Assembly: GCA_963664585.2 (NCBI GenBank)
Contig: CAXXEO010000021.1
Location: 1 to 64,000, forward strand
Direction of reading: 5' to 3'
Length of the DNA: 64,000 bases
DNA from: G963664585 sp963664585
GTDB lineage: Bacteria > Bacillota > Clostridia > Oscillospirales > Ruminococcaceae
The translations under genes and the position numbers were made by a program. Of this stretch, positions 9,296 to 17,942 are shown one piece after another. Numbering within the stretch: the stretch's first letter is position 1; every line of letters begins with the position of its first letter. The notes under the pieces are model-generated. The model ran no database searches. It was given only the letters and a program-made list of their open reading frames with translations, and was not told the origin of the DNA.

Positions 9296-10114
9296 TTAGT
9301 GTGTGCATATTAGGTCTATATAAATGTCATTTTTAGTGTAGTTGCTAGCAAAATCAATACACATATTTACAAATTTTACTTTGATACAATCAAAGTCTTT
9401 GTTTCCCCATTCCCACACTGGATTTTTTTCAGACAGCGGATGTTTGTCTGATGCCAATAACAAAGAAACTGCTGGCAAGCCGTAATATTGGCTCACAGAC
9501 AACAATGCTGAGGATTCCATATCTACCCCAACGCAACCTTTTTTACGCCATAAAGCTTCTTTATAAAACGTTTGGCGGTAGACAGCATCCGAAGTAACCG
9601 TTGCAGCATTGTGAATAATGAAATCATCGTGAAAAAAATCAATTGCATTTTTATAAAGTTTCTCGTTGGGAATTGCATATGTTTGATTTTCAAAGTAATG
9701 TTGCGATGTTCCTTCTTCGCTATAAATTTTGTGAGGTATAATAAGATCTCCAACATTTGCGTTTTCAGAAAATACACCGCACATCCCAGCAACAATAAAT
9801 TGTTGGACTCCTAACGCATGTAATGTCTCAAGCGTATCAACTGCAGCAGGTGCCCCATATCCGCCCCGTGTAAAGCAAACATTATTAATTCCTTCAATCG
9901 CGATACATTTTGGATTATCAAGAAAACAAGGAAGTTTTTCTATTATTGTCTTTGTATTGAAAGTTGCTTCAATATGTCTCATTGCCATCCCAATTTCAAA
10001 AATCACACAAGTGTGAGGTAGTCTCTGTACCCCGCTATTCCCATGCCCACTATTTATATGGACGTTTGCGGATATAATGGGCGAAGTCATATCTTTAGAA
10101 TAAAACCAGTTCAT
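9296..10114 (-). CDS. Nucleoside phosphorylase-family protein
   Basis: This 272-residue protein has the purine/uridine phosphorylase fold pattern, in which phosphate replaces the base of a nucleoside. Visible features are an RGGYGAPAAVDTLETLHALG segment (phosphate and ribose side), FIVAGMCGVF, GDLIIPHKIYSEEGTS and the diagnostic GVDMESSALLSVSQYYGLP, where the Glu binds ribose. The base-side Asp appears as ASDKHPL. It lies alone, upstream of an intergenic repeat. The exact base specificity is not readable. Length is normal for the family. Confidence 0.8.
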   Translation of the reverse strand: MNWFYSKDMTSPIISANVHINSGHGNSGVQRLPHTCVIFEIGMAMRHIEATFNTKTIIEKLPCFLDNPKCIAIEGINNVCFTRGGYGAPAAVDTLETLHALGVQQFIVAGMCGVFSENANVGDLIIPHKIYSEEGTSQHYFENQTYAIPNEKLYKNAIDFFHDDFIIHNAATVTSDAVYRQTFYKEALWRKKGCVGVDMESSALLSVSQYYGLPAVSLLLASDKHPLSEKNPVWEWGNKDFDCIKVKFVNMCIDFASNYTKNDIYIDLICTH

Positions 10115-10162
10115 TGCGATTAAGCCTCCCTTCTTGGGTATAAAGTGAAAATTATTTAGCCA

Positions 10163-10200
10163 GTTAGGTGAATATACGCTTCTGTAGGGTTAGGGCTAAA
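10163..10200. repeat. Cassette-type intergenic repeat R1
   Basis: Core GTTAGGTGAATATACGCTTC followed by a GGGTTAGGGCTAAA tail, 14 bp beyond the stop of the HD-domain gene. The same core recurs 3' of many minus-strand genes between 10 and 36 kb. Confidence 0.7.
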
Positions 10201-10213
10201 TCAATAATTATAG

Positions 10214-10687
10214 CTATACTGTAGGATAAGCTCCAAATTCAATTAACAAATTATTATACCTACCCTTCTCATACTCTTTTATTGAAAAAGATGAATTATA
10301 CAAACAATGGTGCAAGACGTCAGCGTCTTTTAATATTTCATCATATGGCTGGTGAACCAAATCTTTGTCGCTATGCCTTGATATAGCAACAGTTATGATT
10401 TCAATCTCTTTTTCTTCAAATAAATTCATGGGCTCAAGAATTCTTTGTGCTTGCTTGGCTCCTTTTACCGCATGATCATCATAGCTGCCCGATACCACAG
10501 CATAAACATCATGTAACATGCCACAGGTAGATGCAAGTTCAGGGTCAAGTCCACGCCTTACTGCTAATAACGCACAGAAATGTGATACCCCGTACAAATG
10601 AACAAAAAAATAGCGTCTCTTATCTTCTTGCACAGCATTTATCAATTCATCAACCTTATTTCGCAAAACCTCAAGTCTATTCTCCAA
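10214..10687 (-). CDS. HD-domain phosphohydrolase-like protein
   Basis: This 157-residue protein has the HD superfamily layout: HLYGVSHFCALLA (first His), CGMLHDVYAVVSG (the paired His-Asp), DDHAVKGAKQA, and a late DADVLHH aspartate. HD proteins are metal-dependent phosphohydrolases acting on nucleotides or related compounds; the substrate is unknown here. The ATG at 10687 follows a GGGGGAAAAAA site. It is a stand-alone cassette with repeat R1 at its 3' side. Confidence 0.75.
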   Translation of the reverse strand: MENRLEVLRNKVDELINAVQEDKRRYFFVHLYGVSHFCALLAVRRGLDPELASTCGMLHDVYAVVSGSYDDHAVKGAKQAQRILEPMNLFEEKEIEIITVAISRHSDKDLVHQPYDEILKDADVLHHCLYNSSFSIKEYEKGRYNNLLIEFGAYPTV

Positions 10688-10737
10688 TTTTTTCCCCCTC
10701 CATATACAAATTATTGTTACTACGAAAATTACTGTAG

Positions 10738-10815
10738 TCCTAAAATCATACCGTATTTATTCTATTAAGAGCCATGTTTTTAAGCGGTTGGTATAACCTC
10801 TATTCCTATTTACAG
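10738..10815 (-). pseudogene. 3' fragment of a kinase-like gene
   Basis: This stretch is a diverged copy of 35732-35813, the 3' end of the kinase-like gene at 35753. Both share CTAAAATCATAC, GTATTTATTCT, TTAAGCGG-type and CTATTCCT blocks in the same order. No open frame remains. Confidence 0.6.
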
Positions 10816-10940
10816 AATCTTGTTCTCCATTATTCGGTATCTCCTGAAATCAATATACATACAATGATAATGCTTAGTGAAAAGGGAAAATAAGCCTGTA
10901 TGAAGCGACAAAACTCAGTATTGATAGTATGGAGGAGATT

Positions 10941-11567
10941 ATGACTGAAAACTACTATAAATTCAACCTGGAGCCGTTGCCATATGATTACAGCGCACTA
11001 GAGCCTTACATAAATACCCAGACTATGCAAGTTCATCATGATAGGCTTCTGAAAGCTTATGTTGACAAACTGAATACAACATTAGCAGCTTATCCAAAGT
11101 TACAAAGATTAAGTTTGGAGCAGATGCTTGAAAACACACGCATTATACCTGCGAGTGTAAAAACTTCGGTCATAAATTTCGGAGGAGGTGTATATAATCA
11201 TAACTTTTTTTTCAATTCACTTAGACCAGGGACAACAGAAAATACACCGATCGGCAATTTGGGAAAAGCCATAGATCGTAAGTTTGGATCTTTTGAGGAA
11301 TTCAGAAAAGTATTGAAAGAAAAATCGTTGTCTGTTTTTGGATCGGGCTGGATGTGGCTTACAAAAGACTATAACGACAACCTCCTACTTGAACAAACGG
11401 CAAATCAGAATTCGCCCATATCCCGGGGGCACAGGCCGATTATTGTAATTGACGTTTGGGAACATGCGTATTTTCTGCAATATTTGAACTTAAGAAATGA
11501 ATATGTAGACAATTGGTTCAACGTTATCAATTGGAAAAGAGCCGACGAGATATACAGCGGCTATTAA
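10941..11567 (+). CDS. Iron/manganese superoxide dismutase
   Basis: This 208-residue protein matches Fe/Mn superoxide dismutase, which turns superoxide into oxygen and peroxide. The N-terminal motif is FNLEPLPYDYSALEPYI. Metal ligands are visible as His in MQVHHDRLL, His in VYNHNFFFNSL, and Asp and His in VIDVWEHAYFLQY. It also has GSGWMWL and the terminal WFNVINW. The start is the ATG at 10941, because GGAGGAGATT directly before it is the ribosome binding site; an in-frame ATG at 10929 lies within that site. It is on the plus strand among minus-strand cassettes and probably helps oxygen tolerance. Confidence 0.92.
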   Translation: MTENYYKFNLEPLPYDYSALEPYINTQTMQVHHDRLLKAYVDKLNTTLAAYPKLQRLSLEQMLENTRIIPASVKTSVINFGGGVYNHNFFFNSLRPGTTENTPIGNLGKAIDRKFGSFEEFRKVLKEKSLSVFGSGWMWLTKDYNDNLLLEQTANQNSPISRGHRPIIVIDVWEHAYFLQYLNLRNEYVDNWFNVINWKRADEIYSGY

Positions 11568-11579
11568 TCAAATTCCGTA

Positions 11580-11612
11580 ATCAGGTGAATATTGATGTCA
11601 ATGTTTTACATC
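11580..11612. repeat. Cassette-type intergenic repeat R14
   Basis: Reads CAGGTGAATATTGATGTCAA and then TGTTTTACAT, the variant of the core also seen at 13511, 16391 and 28671. It overlaps the end of a minus-strand 39-codon frame. Confidence 0.5.
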
Positions 11613-11717
11613 GTAGAATAGACGTCTGTTCAACGTATTCTTTGGCTTTCCTACTAATTTTTCAACAATCATTTTTAAGCAATCACCGTTTGGAATGACA
11701 ACATATTTCGTTTTCAT
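11598..11717 (-). CDS. Small 39-residue ORF, possible 5' fragment
   Basis: An ATG at 11717 preceded by GAGGAATT opens MKTKYVVIPNGDCLKMIVEK and ends at a stop within the repeat at 11598. The ribosome binding site is good and the start looks natural, but the frame ends where the repeat begins. It may be the beginning of a longer gene cut off by rearrangement. The family is not recognised. Confidence 0.35.
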   Translation of the reverse strand: MKTKYVVIPNGDCLKMIVEKLVGKPKNTLNRRLFYDVKH

Positions 11718-11818
11718 AATTCCTCCACGATGGTTCAAATCACTTTGCGTCATTTTAAAGTGGGAAGCTAGTCAAAAAAGATACTATTACGAAATTTGTA
11801 TTATGTTCATATGCTCGA

Positions 11819-12418
11819 CTAGATTAATGTGTAATCGTTCATATTAGCTATGATACCTTGACCATCGTTGATTCTAATGACATTTCGATTTTTAGTCTTT
11901 TCGTATTCCTTTGCTCTTTCTTCAAATCTTTCAAATCTTTTTGAATATTTATTATAATGTGGCAATATTTCAATGTTTGTAAATCCAAAGCCAGATAAAT
12001 CTAATAAATTAACTTCATCATTCATTTCCGGGCTATATTGTGCAATTAGATTGATATTGTTCTGCATAATTATTGAACCAGCGCTAATTCCAATCACAAT
12101 TTTCTCACATATCAAATATTCCATAACATCTATGCAATTTGCATCTTTCATTGATTTCATTTTATAGTATTCCTGGTCAAAGCTTTCTGAATTTTCGTGA
12201 CTGTCAGAAGGTAATCCTTTGTAGGCGCCTATATTTTCTTCGATAAAGCTGGCGGCTGTTCCAGCTATGTTGATAGCGTTTTTGTTGAGCTCGTCAACGA
12301 TCAAACTTTTGGCACTCTGATAGATAAAATAGGCCGGAATTGAGAGGCAAGCTGATATGAGCAATATTAAGCCTGCTATTTTTATAGCTTTGCTTTTTAT
12401 TAGATATCTCATCGTCAT
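11819..12418 (-). pseudogene. Chimeric ORF: sensor-protein N-terminus joined to peptidase S51 C-terminus
   Basis: Residues 1-85 have a transmembrane helix (IAGLILLISACLSIPAYFIY) and an extracytoplasmic start typical of a membrane sensor kinase or cyclase. Residues about 95-199 instead match the C-terminal half of a peptidase S51 (dipeptidase E-like) protein: VIGISAGSIIM contains the nucleophile serine motif, followed by GFGFTNIEILPHYN with its histidine. Neither half is complete. The joint near MKSMKDANCID marks a recombination. The frame is open, so a fused protein may be made, but a function is unlikely. Confidence 0.6.
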
Positions 12419-12514
12419 TCATCCTTATATAATTAATACAATTAACTATAAAGTGTTGAACTCAACATTTTCTCCAACAGCTAATCATTTTAATATATCG
12501 GCATGTATAACGGT

Positions 12515-13318
12515 TTACGTTAGAGTATATGAATCCGTATTAGTTGGTTTAAATCTTTTTTTCGTTTGATGTTCTTCATCAAGCACGGCTTCTCTTGCCG
12601 AAATTCCTGTAAGTGTCCCTAATTCATTCTGTGCTTCAATTACTCTTTCTAACCATAATTGTTTATGATCATCAAAATTTCGGCAGTCTTTTGGTATTAG
12701 AATTGGTTTTCCAAATACTAAACGATTCTCGGCCCCTTCAACAGCTTGCTCTATAAAAGCCGGTAAAACAGGAATACCCAGTAATCTGGCTAACCAGAAA
12801 GCTCCTGGCTCGATATCTTCTGCTCTATCTTTATTTATGTCATAAATTGTTCCTTGAGAGAATATCAGAAAATGCTTTGGTTTTTCACCTTCAGCAAACC
12901 ACTTTCTTGCAGCTTTCATCGCCGCCATTGATCCACCAATACTTTTACGGTCAACTGCAAAAACTTTTTCAAACTCTAACAATGGCATTAATTCTTTAGG
13001 TATGGAAACACCATTAAAGCAATTTTCTTTCGCGAAAACAAATAGCTCCGGATAAGTATTTATCACTTGATGCATAAGCTCATAATAATAACTCATTATT
13101 AACGGAGCATCAGAATCAGTTAAATGATTAGTTGCTATTATATAAGAAGTAGCAGTAAAATCTTCAGGTACATGATAAGCTTTAAAATTATATACTTTTA
13201 AAAGCATTTTCTTTGCTTCAATTAATCTATTTCTTAATTTTACCGGATTATTTACAATACTTAATATTTCTTTTCTTTCATACTCATTAAACAATGAACT
13301 GGCATTAAACAATTGCAT
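12515..13318 (-). CDS. PlsC-like lysophospholipid acyltransferase
   Basis: This 267-residue protein has the glycerolipid acyltransferase motifs: block I NHLTDSDAP (the NHx4D catalytic pair), block II around KVFAVDRKSIGG, block III FSQGTIYD (in place of the usual FPEGTRS) and block IV LGIPVLPAFIE. Such enzymes move an acyl chain onto a lysophospholipid or a similar acceptor at the inner membrane. No membrane helix is obvious. It is a stand-alone gene starting at an ATG preceded by AGAGGGAATAT. Confidence 0.75.
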   Translation of the reverse strand: MQLFNASSLFNEYERKEILSIVNNPVKLRNRLIEAKKMLLKVYNFKAYHVPEDFTATSYIIATNHLTDSDAPLIMSYYYELMHQVINTYPELFVFAKENCFNGVSIPKELMPLLEFEKVFAVDRKSIGGSMAAMKAARKWFAEGEKPKHFLIFSQGTIYDINKDRAEDIEPGAFWLARLLGIPVLPAFIEQAVEGAENRLVFGKPILIPKDCRNFDDHKQLWLERVIEAQNELGTLTGISAREAVLDEEHQTKKRFKPTNTDSYTLT

Positions 13319-13466
13319 AATATTCCCTCTAAATTAATTGAAATTTAATTCTATTCTGGACATTGAAATTATTTGCCGATAGTTTCCTGTAAACCCATCA
13401 ACATAATATGTTATGTTCCGAAAATATAAAGAATCTGTATTCAGTATATCATAAACATTGTAAAAG

Positions 13467-13501
13467 CAAAGGGACTTGAACCACGGGAGTTCAAGTCCCT
13501 T
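13467..13501 (-). terminator. Repeat-family terminator T1
   Basis: AAAGGGACTTGAAC pairs perfectly with GTTCAAGTCCCTTT around a 7-base loop. It lies 3' of the isomerase-like gene. Versions with the same leading TATATCATAA box occur at 14449, 16571 and 36434, each 3' of a minus-strand gene. Confidence 0.7.
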
Positions 13502-13510
13502 TGCTTTAAA

Positions 13511-13540
13511 ATGGCAAGTTCGGTGAATATAGATGCCCAT
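13511..13540. repeat. Cassette-type intergenic repeat R2
   Basis: Reads TGGCAAGTTCGGTGAATATA then GATGCCCATA, the short variant of the cassette repeat, between terminator T1 and the stop of the isomerase-like gene. Confidence 0.55.
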
Positions 13541-13587
13541 ATCTTACTATTCATTCTGTAGGGTTGATGCTCCAGTGTTTTGCGAAG

Positions 13588-14379
13588 TTATAAAGAATCA
13601 TTAATTTTTTCTTGTTTATTGAACCTCAATGCTTCCAGCCTTTTTGCTCGCTCAAACGCTTCATGTAAAAATTCCTCTACCGATAAATCCTTATAATCCC
13701 AATTCATGACCTCTATTGCAGTCGCACCCGAATAACCTGTTTCCGAAATTTTTTTCATGGCTGCAGACCAATGAATTGTGCCGTCAAAGGGTAATCGGTG
13801 TATGCCGTTTTCGTTATAATCATGTAAATGTAATGCCATTAAACGAGAACCGTACATAGATAATAAATCAATGCTCGGATAATAGTGGTAGTGATGGCAG
13901 CAGTCATAACAGAATCCTATGCGCAGGGAATCCACTTGCTCCAGCACATATGACAAATTAGTTAAATTCCGTAAATTCTCCAGCGCAACATTGACGCCAA
14001 GCTGTTCAGCTTTTTCAGCTATTCTCTTGATTCTATCCAGTCCCAATGCGTTATATGGTTTGTCATCGTTCGGCAGATGCACCACCATGGTCGGAATCTC
14101 AAATACGGCGCAATCTGCAACACATTGCAAATAGCAATCGATTGAGGCTTCACCGTCCAGATTATCAAGCCAGATGTTGTCTTGGACTTGGAATGGCGTG
14201 TGGATGTTTTCTATAGAAAGACCCGCTTCACGCACAATTTGCGGTCCGCTGCGGTAATCATTACGATCCAAATATTCACTCCACCATAATAAAGCACCGT
14301 CAAACCCTGCTTTTTTTATCAGCCGATAACGTTCCTTTATCGGCAATTCATAGCCAAACCAATCATAAATGGTAATCAC
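13588..14379 (-). CDS. Sugar phosphate isomerase/epimerase-like TIM-barrel protein
   Basis: This 263-residue protein has the xylose isomerase-like/AP endonuclease 2 barrel. Metal-ligand motifs are visible: NIHTPFQ, VVHLPNDD, NVALENL (Glu), GFCYDCCHHYHY (Asp and His), LHLHDYNENG (His-x-His-Asp) and AIEVMNWDY (Glu). Members isomerise sugars or act in inositol catabolism. The substrate is not evident and no catabolic partners are adjacent. Terminator T1 and repeat R2 follow it. Confidence 0.75.
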   Translation of the reverse strand: MITIYDWFGYELPIKERYRLIKKAGFDGALLWWSEYLDRNDYRSGPQIVREAGLSIENIHTPFQVQDNIWLDNLDGEASIDCYLQCVADCAVFEIPTMVVHLPNDDKPYNALGLDRIKRIAEKAEQLGVNVALENLRNLTNLSYVLEQVDSLRIGFCYDCCHHYHYYPSIDLLSMYGSRLMALHLHDYNENGIHRLPFDGTIHWSAAMKKISETGYSGATAIEVMNWDYKDLSVEEFLHEAFERAKRLEALRFNKQEKINDSL

Positions 14380-14448
14380 AATTTAAGTTCTCCTTCGCTT
14401 ATTATAAATAATGTGTATTTAGTTATTATATCATAAGCGCCGTACAAG

Positions 14449-14485
14449 CAAAAAGACTTAAACCACGAGGGTTCAAGTCCTTTTA
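14449..14485 (-). terminator. Repeat-family terminator T2
   Basis: AAAAAGACTTAAACC pairs with GGTTCAAGTCCTTTT across ACGAG, giving a stem and U tract on the minus strand 3' of the gene ending at 14693. Confidence 0.65.
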
Positions 14486-14692
14486 CTGCTTTTCTGATTG
14501 TGTTTTCTTACCAAAACCGATATCTATTGTTTTTTATTGTTTTTTATAGTGAATTCGAACTTCCTTGTGATAGCCTTTTAGGATGCCTAATATTTTATTA
14601 TAGCCCAACAAGATCAAATATCTGTAAGCGTAAAGATAAGTGGCTATTTTAATAGATAATCTGGTCAGTACAAAGTACTTTCAGGACTATTA

Positions 14693-15838
14693 TCAGCATT
14701 TACTTACTTTAATACTGTTGGTCATAACGCATGCTGAAACTTTTGCGGAAATGGAGGCGAAGCCCGTAACACAACAATACGGCGAATTGGGCTTAACAGG
14801 AACAACTTGGAAGTCCGTCCCTATTACATCCGATACGCTTATCACCTTGCAGTTCTTGATTTCGCTTGCAATAAACACATCATTAATCGAAAATACGACA
14901 GGCTCGGTGCAGGTATACTGCATCGTGATAGGCGGGCAGCCACCGGATCCAGATTGGACAGTTACAGGAACCAGCAGCTCAGCGAAGATTTTGACGTCGG
15001 CTGTTTTCACGCCTGCAATAGGACCGATATTCGGGCAGACAAAATCTTCTTGCACATCGCAGCATGTTGAAAGAATATTGGCTTTAATATCATTGGATAC
15101 AGAAACAACTTCAAACCCAGGAACACTGATACAGCAAGTCACTGGAATGGTCGTGCCTTTTTCTGCGGTATCCTTTATAATGACATTGCATAATTCCACG
15201 CACCCCTGATAGCGGATCTGTGCGACCAAAAAACCGAGAGTGTTGCCGCTCAAGCTTGTGATGACGATACGGTCAAACCCGGTATCACCTGTAATTGCGG
15301 CAAATAAGCGGGCGCCTTGTGACGAGGGGCCAAGAGGAGGACCCGGCACAGTGATTGTTCGGGTAATACTTCCGACAAGATCAATGCCGGAAAAGAAGTC
15401 CACTTTGTAGGTGAACGTTCCAAAAGCATTTGGCATGAGCTCAATCCCAAAAATTTTGGATGGTCGAGACAAAGTCCACGTCATCGAAAATGCAGAAAAA
15501 CGGGAAATCAAGGTATCTGGCTTATTAAAATCTTCTGTAAATGGAGGAACGCCCCAGTTGTTGATTCCATTTGGTGGAAGTTTTTCCATAGGTGAACTGA
15601 ATGATACAGTCTGGAATCCGTCAGTGATTGAATTAACAGAACTAAAGTTCGGAATTTCTTGTAGGCTGATTTTTGAAGTTGTAGCCAAATAAGTGAATTC
15701 AGGATTTGAAATAACGTCGAATACAGCTCCTACCGAGGTAACAATAGGATTGTCTTCCCCAGGCTCTTCAGAAACAGCTAATGTGCTAAAATCAATATCA
15801 TCAGGAAGAGAATTTGAATAAGTTATATTATTATTCAT
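14693..15838 (-). CDS. Beta-rich, cysteine-containing surface or spore-type protein of unknown function
   Basis: This 381-residue protein has no signal peptide or membrane helix. The N-terminal 210 residues look like a jelly-roll domain of the kind seen in anchored exported proteins (FGIELMPNAFGTFTYKVDFF, GFDRIVITSLSG, FLVAQIRY). The C-terminal 170 residues contain paired cysteines (VTCCISVPG, STCCDVQEDFVCP, PYCCVTG) and repeated beta strands, loosely recalling SPOCS-type domains of spore proteins. The lack of a signal peptide fits deposition on the spore from the mother cell, but this is inference. Terminator T2 follows. Confidence 0.55.
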   Translation of the reverse strand: MNNNITYSNSLPDDIDFSTLAVSEEPGEDNPIVTSVGAVFDVISNPEFTYLATTSKISLQEIPNFSSVNSITDGFQTVSFSSPMEKLPPNGINNWGVPPFTEDFNKPDTLISRFSAFSMTWTLSRPSKIFGIELMPNAFGTFTYKVDFFSGIDLVGSITRTITVPGPPLGPSSQGARLFAAITGDTGFDRIVITSLSGNTLGFLVAQIRYQGCVELCNVIIKDTAEKGTTIPVTCCISVPGFEVVSVSNDIKANILSTCCDVQEDFVCPNIGPIAGVKTADVKIFAELLVPVTVQSGSGGCPPITMQYTCTEPVVFSINDVFIASEIKNCKVISVSDVIGTDFQVVPVKPNSPYCCVTGFASISAKVSACVMTNSIKVSKC

Positions 15839-16009
15839 TAGAGTAGCTCTCTCTCATAAATTTATTTGTAAGAAAATTACTGTACATTACAGTACTGTAT
15901 ATTTATATGCTCTTATTTCTGGATGGGTGATATGTAAGAGTTGCCAGGCACCTTGACAGCTTCATAAGATACAGCCCATCTTTTCTCCTGGGAACTGAAG
16001 GCATCATGA

Positions 16010-16174
16010 AAAAGCCAAGAAACAGCTCATATTACCGAGGATGAAGTGAAAACACTGTTTGCAGAAATTCCGAAGAAATCTCTATTAGGTGAACTGAAAA
16101 ATATCAAACACATCATTGATGCGTACATCAAAAGGATTGATGTTTTTCTCGAAACCGTGACGGTATATAGCTGA
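16010..16174 (+). pseudogene. C-terminal fragment of a serine recombinase (possible)
   Basis: The plus frame reads ETAHITEDEVKTLFAEIPKK, then KNIKHIIDAYIKRIDVFLET and VTVYS. This E-D-E-V...I-I-D-x-Y-I-x-R-I-x-V-x-x-x-x-V-x-V pattern resembles the tail of large serine recombinases or resolvases. The last codons and the stop come from the MITE at 16166, so the element inserted into the gene. The 5' part is missing. Family assignment is tentative. Confidence 0.35.
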
Positions 16175-16268
16175 TTAAGTTGAAAACAAGCTTGTGATTT
16201 CTTCCCCCGTCTTCAACGGGGGAAGAAAATGATGTTATATATAGCCAGTTTTTAAGCAATTGGCTATA
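16166..16268 (-). repeat. MITE-like element, copy 4
   Basis: A 103-bp copy with a TATAGCTGATTAAGTTGAAA left end, a CCCCCGTC-TTCAACGGGGG central hairpin (the loop has mutated) and a right end of TTAAGCAATTGGCTATA. It has the orientation of copies 3 and 5. It supplies the stop of the recombinase fragment. Confidence 0.8.
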
Positions 16269-16306
16269 TTTTAAATTCTTTCCGAAAATCATATTAGCTT
16301 ATGCAC

Positions 16307-16343
16307 AAGAAAAAACCGAGGCTGCAATAATTCGCAGACCTCG
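16307..16343 (-). terminator. Terminator of a lost minus-strand gene
   Basis: On the minus strand CCGAGG-CTGC type arms pair and are followed by TTTTTTC. No intact gene lies directly upstream on that strand, only a short GNAT tail remnant at 16431. Confidence 0.55.
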
Positions 16344-16390
16344 GGCGTTACTTATCAACGTCATCTCATAAACGTTGACGGAACTGAAAA

Positions 16391-16420
16391 GTTATGTAAA
16401 TACAGATGCCAATGTTTTAC
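16391..16420. repeat. Cassette-type intergenic repeat R3
   Basis: Reads GTTATGTAAATACAGATGCC and then AATGTTTTAC, a diverged short version of the cassette repeat, beside the GNAT tail remnant. Confidence 0.4.
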
Positions 16421-16430
16421 TACTCATTCT

Positions 16431-16488
16431 GCTTATTAGAAACACAATAAAGAATCTATCTCAAACCAATGTTTCGTCAGCCAAAGCA
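16431..16488 (-). pseudogene. Remnant matching the tail of the GNAT gene at 33921
   Basis: About 57 bp nearly match 33920-33977, which encodes the last residues HWFEIDSLLCS of that GNAT gene. Similarity ends abruptly on the 5' side. Only the tail survives here. Confidence 0.6.
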
Positions 16489-16570
16489 TTTCATGTTTGA
16501 TCTTCCATACGATACCCTCTTGAGCAAAAAAAATGTATTTAGATATATATCATTATGAGCCATAATAAAA

Positions 16571-16612
16571 AAGCAAAAACGCTTAAACCACGAGAGTTCA
16601 AATCCTTTTACT
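16571..16612 (-). terminator. Repeat-family terminator T3
   Basis: A decayed relative of T1, T2 and T4 with CACGAGAGTTCAAATCCTTT, 58 bp beyond the stop of the HAD gene. Stem pairing is weaker than in T1. Confidence 0.5.
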
Positions 16613-16669
16613 ACTTTTCTGATTGGAGTAATCGTGGAAAAAAATTTTAATCTTGGAAGCAGGTTACAC

Positions 16670-17299
16670 TTACAATATGAATTTCAATACATCCAAAAGA
16701 TCATCGGTGTCAACAGCATGGGTGGCTATCTTTTTCACCTTTTCTGGTGCGTTTATTGCTATGGATTTCCCACAGGATTCAAAAACAGGAATATCAGTAT
16801 ATCCGTCGCCAACCGCCGCACATTCAAAAGTATCAAGTCCAGCCTTATTACAAAAATTCTTTAGGCAGTCCACTTTGTTTTCGGCTTTTATGTATTCAAA
16901 AATTTTCCCTGTAAATATTCCGTTTGCTACTTCGTAATCACTTCCATAAAACGCATCAAATCCCCACAAGTCCGATACAATTTCTGCAACTTGTTTTGGG
17001 CCAACAGTTATAACAATGCACTTGATACCGTGCTTATGTAACTCCATGACGGTTTGCGGTATGTTATTTAACGGACGAGCAATGCTTAAAAAATTTTGAC
17101 GGATTTTATTTTCATTAAGTCACAAAAGCAATTTTTCCCTAAGAAGGTCCGCCGTTATATAATCGAGTTCGCCTTTATCCTCTTTTAACTGAATTACTGA
17201 ATGCTCATGTTCTTTGCCATTTAATATACACGGAAGCATAATCGAATGAATTTCTCGAATCAAAGTATCATCCAAATCGAAACAAACAAGTTTAACCTG
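16670..17299 (-). pseudogene. HAD-superfamily phosphatase with an in-frame stop
   Basis: The 209-codon frame encodes a HAD phosphatase of the phosphoserine-phosphatase-like class. Motif I is CFDLDDTLI (nucleophile Asp), motif II is CIVITVG and motif IV is AVGDGYTDIPVFESCG. A single TGA at codon 60 (17120-17122) interrupts an otherwise continuous frame, so this is a nonsense mutation rather than an indel. The start is the ATG at 17299, read after a CTGGAGGT site. Re-initiation at the ATG at 17047 would lose the nucleophile. Confidence 0.75.
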
Positions 17300-17368
17300 C
17301 ATGATTAACCTCCAGTTAAGAGATACGGCAAAATCAAACATTCTGCTTACGCATGACATAATCACTTA

Positions 17369-17474
17369 TATAATTGATTAACTTGAAAACAAGCTTGTAA
17401 TTTCTTCCCCCGCCGAAGGCGGGGGAAGAAAATGACGTTTTATATATAGCCAGTTTTTAAGTTAATTGGCTATA
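17369..17474 (-). repeat. MITE-like element, copy 5
   Basis: A 106-bp copy with TATAATTGATTAACTTGAAA at the left, a CCCCCGCC-GAA-GGCGGGGG hairpin and GTTAATTGGCTATA at the right. It has the same orientation as copies 3 and 4. The loop is the complement of that in the other copies, as if the hairpin had flipped. Confidence 0.85.
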
Positions 17475-17942
17475 ATACATAATACCATGCTGCATCCTAT
17501 AAAGAAAGACATGCCTTCCCCTTAGCGAAAGGTATATCTTTTCTGGCTCATTTGCTTAATTTAGATGCAAACCTCAGCGCGGGCACAAAAAAAACGAAAC
17601 CCATCCAGCTTTAAGCTGATGGCAAGTTATGCAAATTTTGATTCTTGTGTTTCATGAAAGAATTGCAGGTTGCCCTTGCCTGAGCGCTTTGCTCTACATT
17701 TGCCGAGGATACTGTCTGCTCTGTATATTCTTCAATTAACTACTTTTTCAAATCCATAAGTAAGTACCATCTCATCCCATCCTTTTCATAAAGTTAACTA
17801 TAATCAGGTTTATATGATTTACAAGGACATCGCATAAACCTTGTTGATCCACAAGCCATGTGAGATAATAAGACGTGTTACGGAAGGCGGATTGCAATGA
17901 AAGCAACTCGCCATTACCTGTAGAGGGAAGGATGAAGTTGCT
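17475..17942. other. Gene-free stretch
   Basis: Nothing recognisable is seen between MITE copy 5 and the nucleotidyltransferase gene, apart from a GGGAAGG ribosome binding site at its right end. No frame with coding character was found. Confidence 0.5.

Noticed and set aside
14640..15209. 189-codon plus-strand frame over the beta-rich protein gene
   Set aside because: The composition is low-complexity Thr/Ser without a ribosome binding site, and it is explained as the complement of the 14693-15838 gene.
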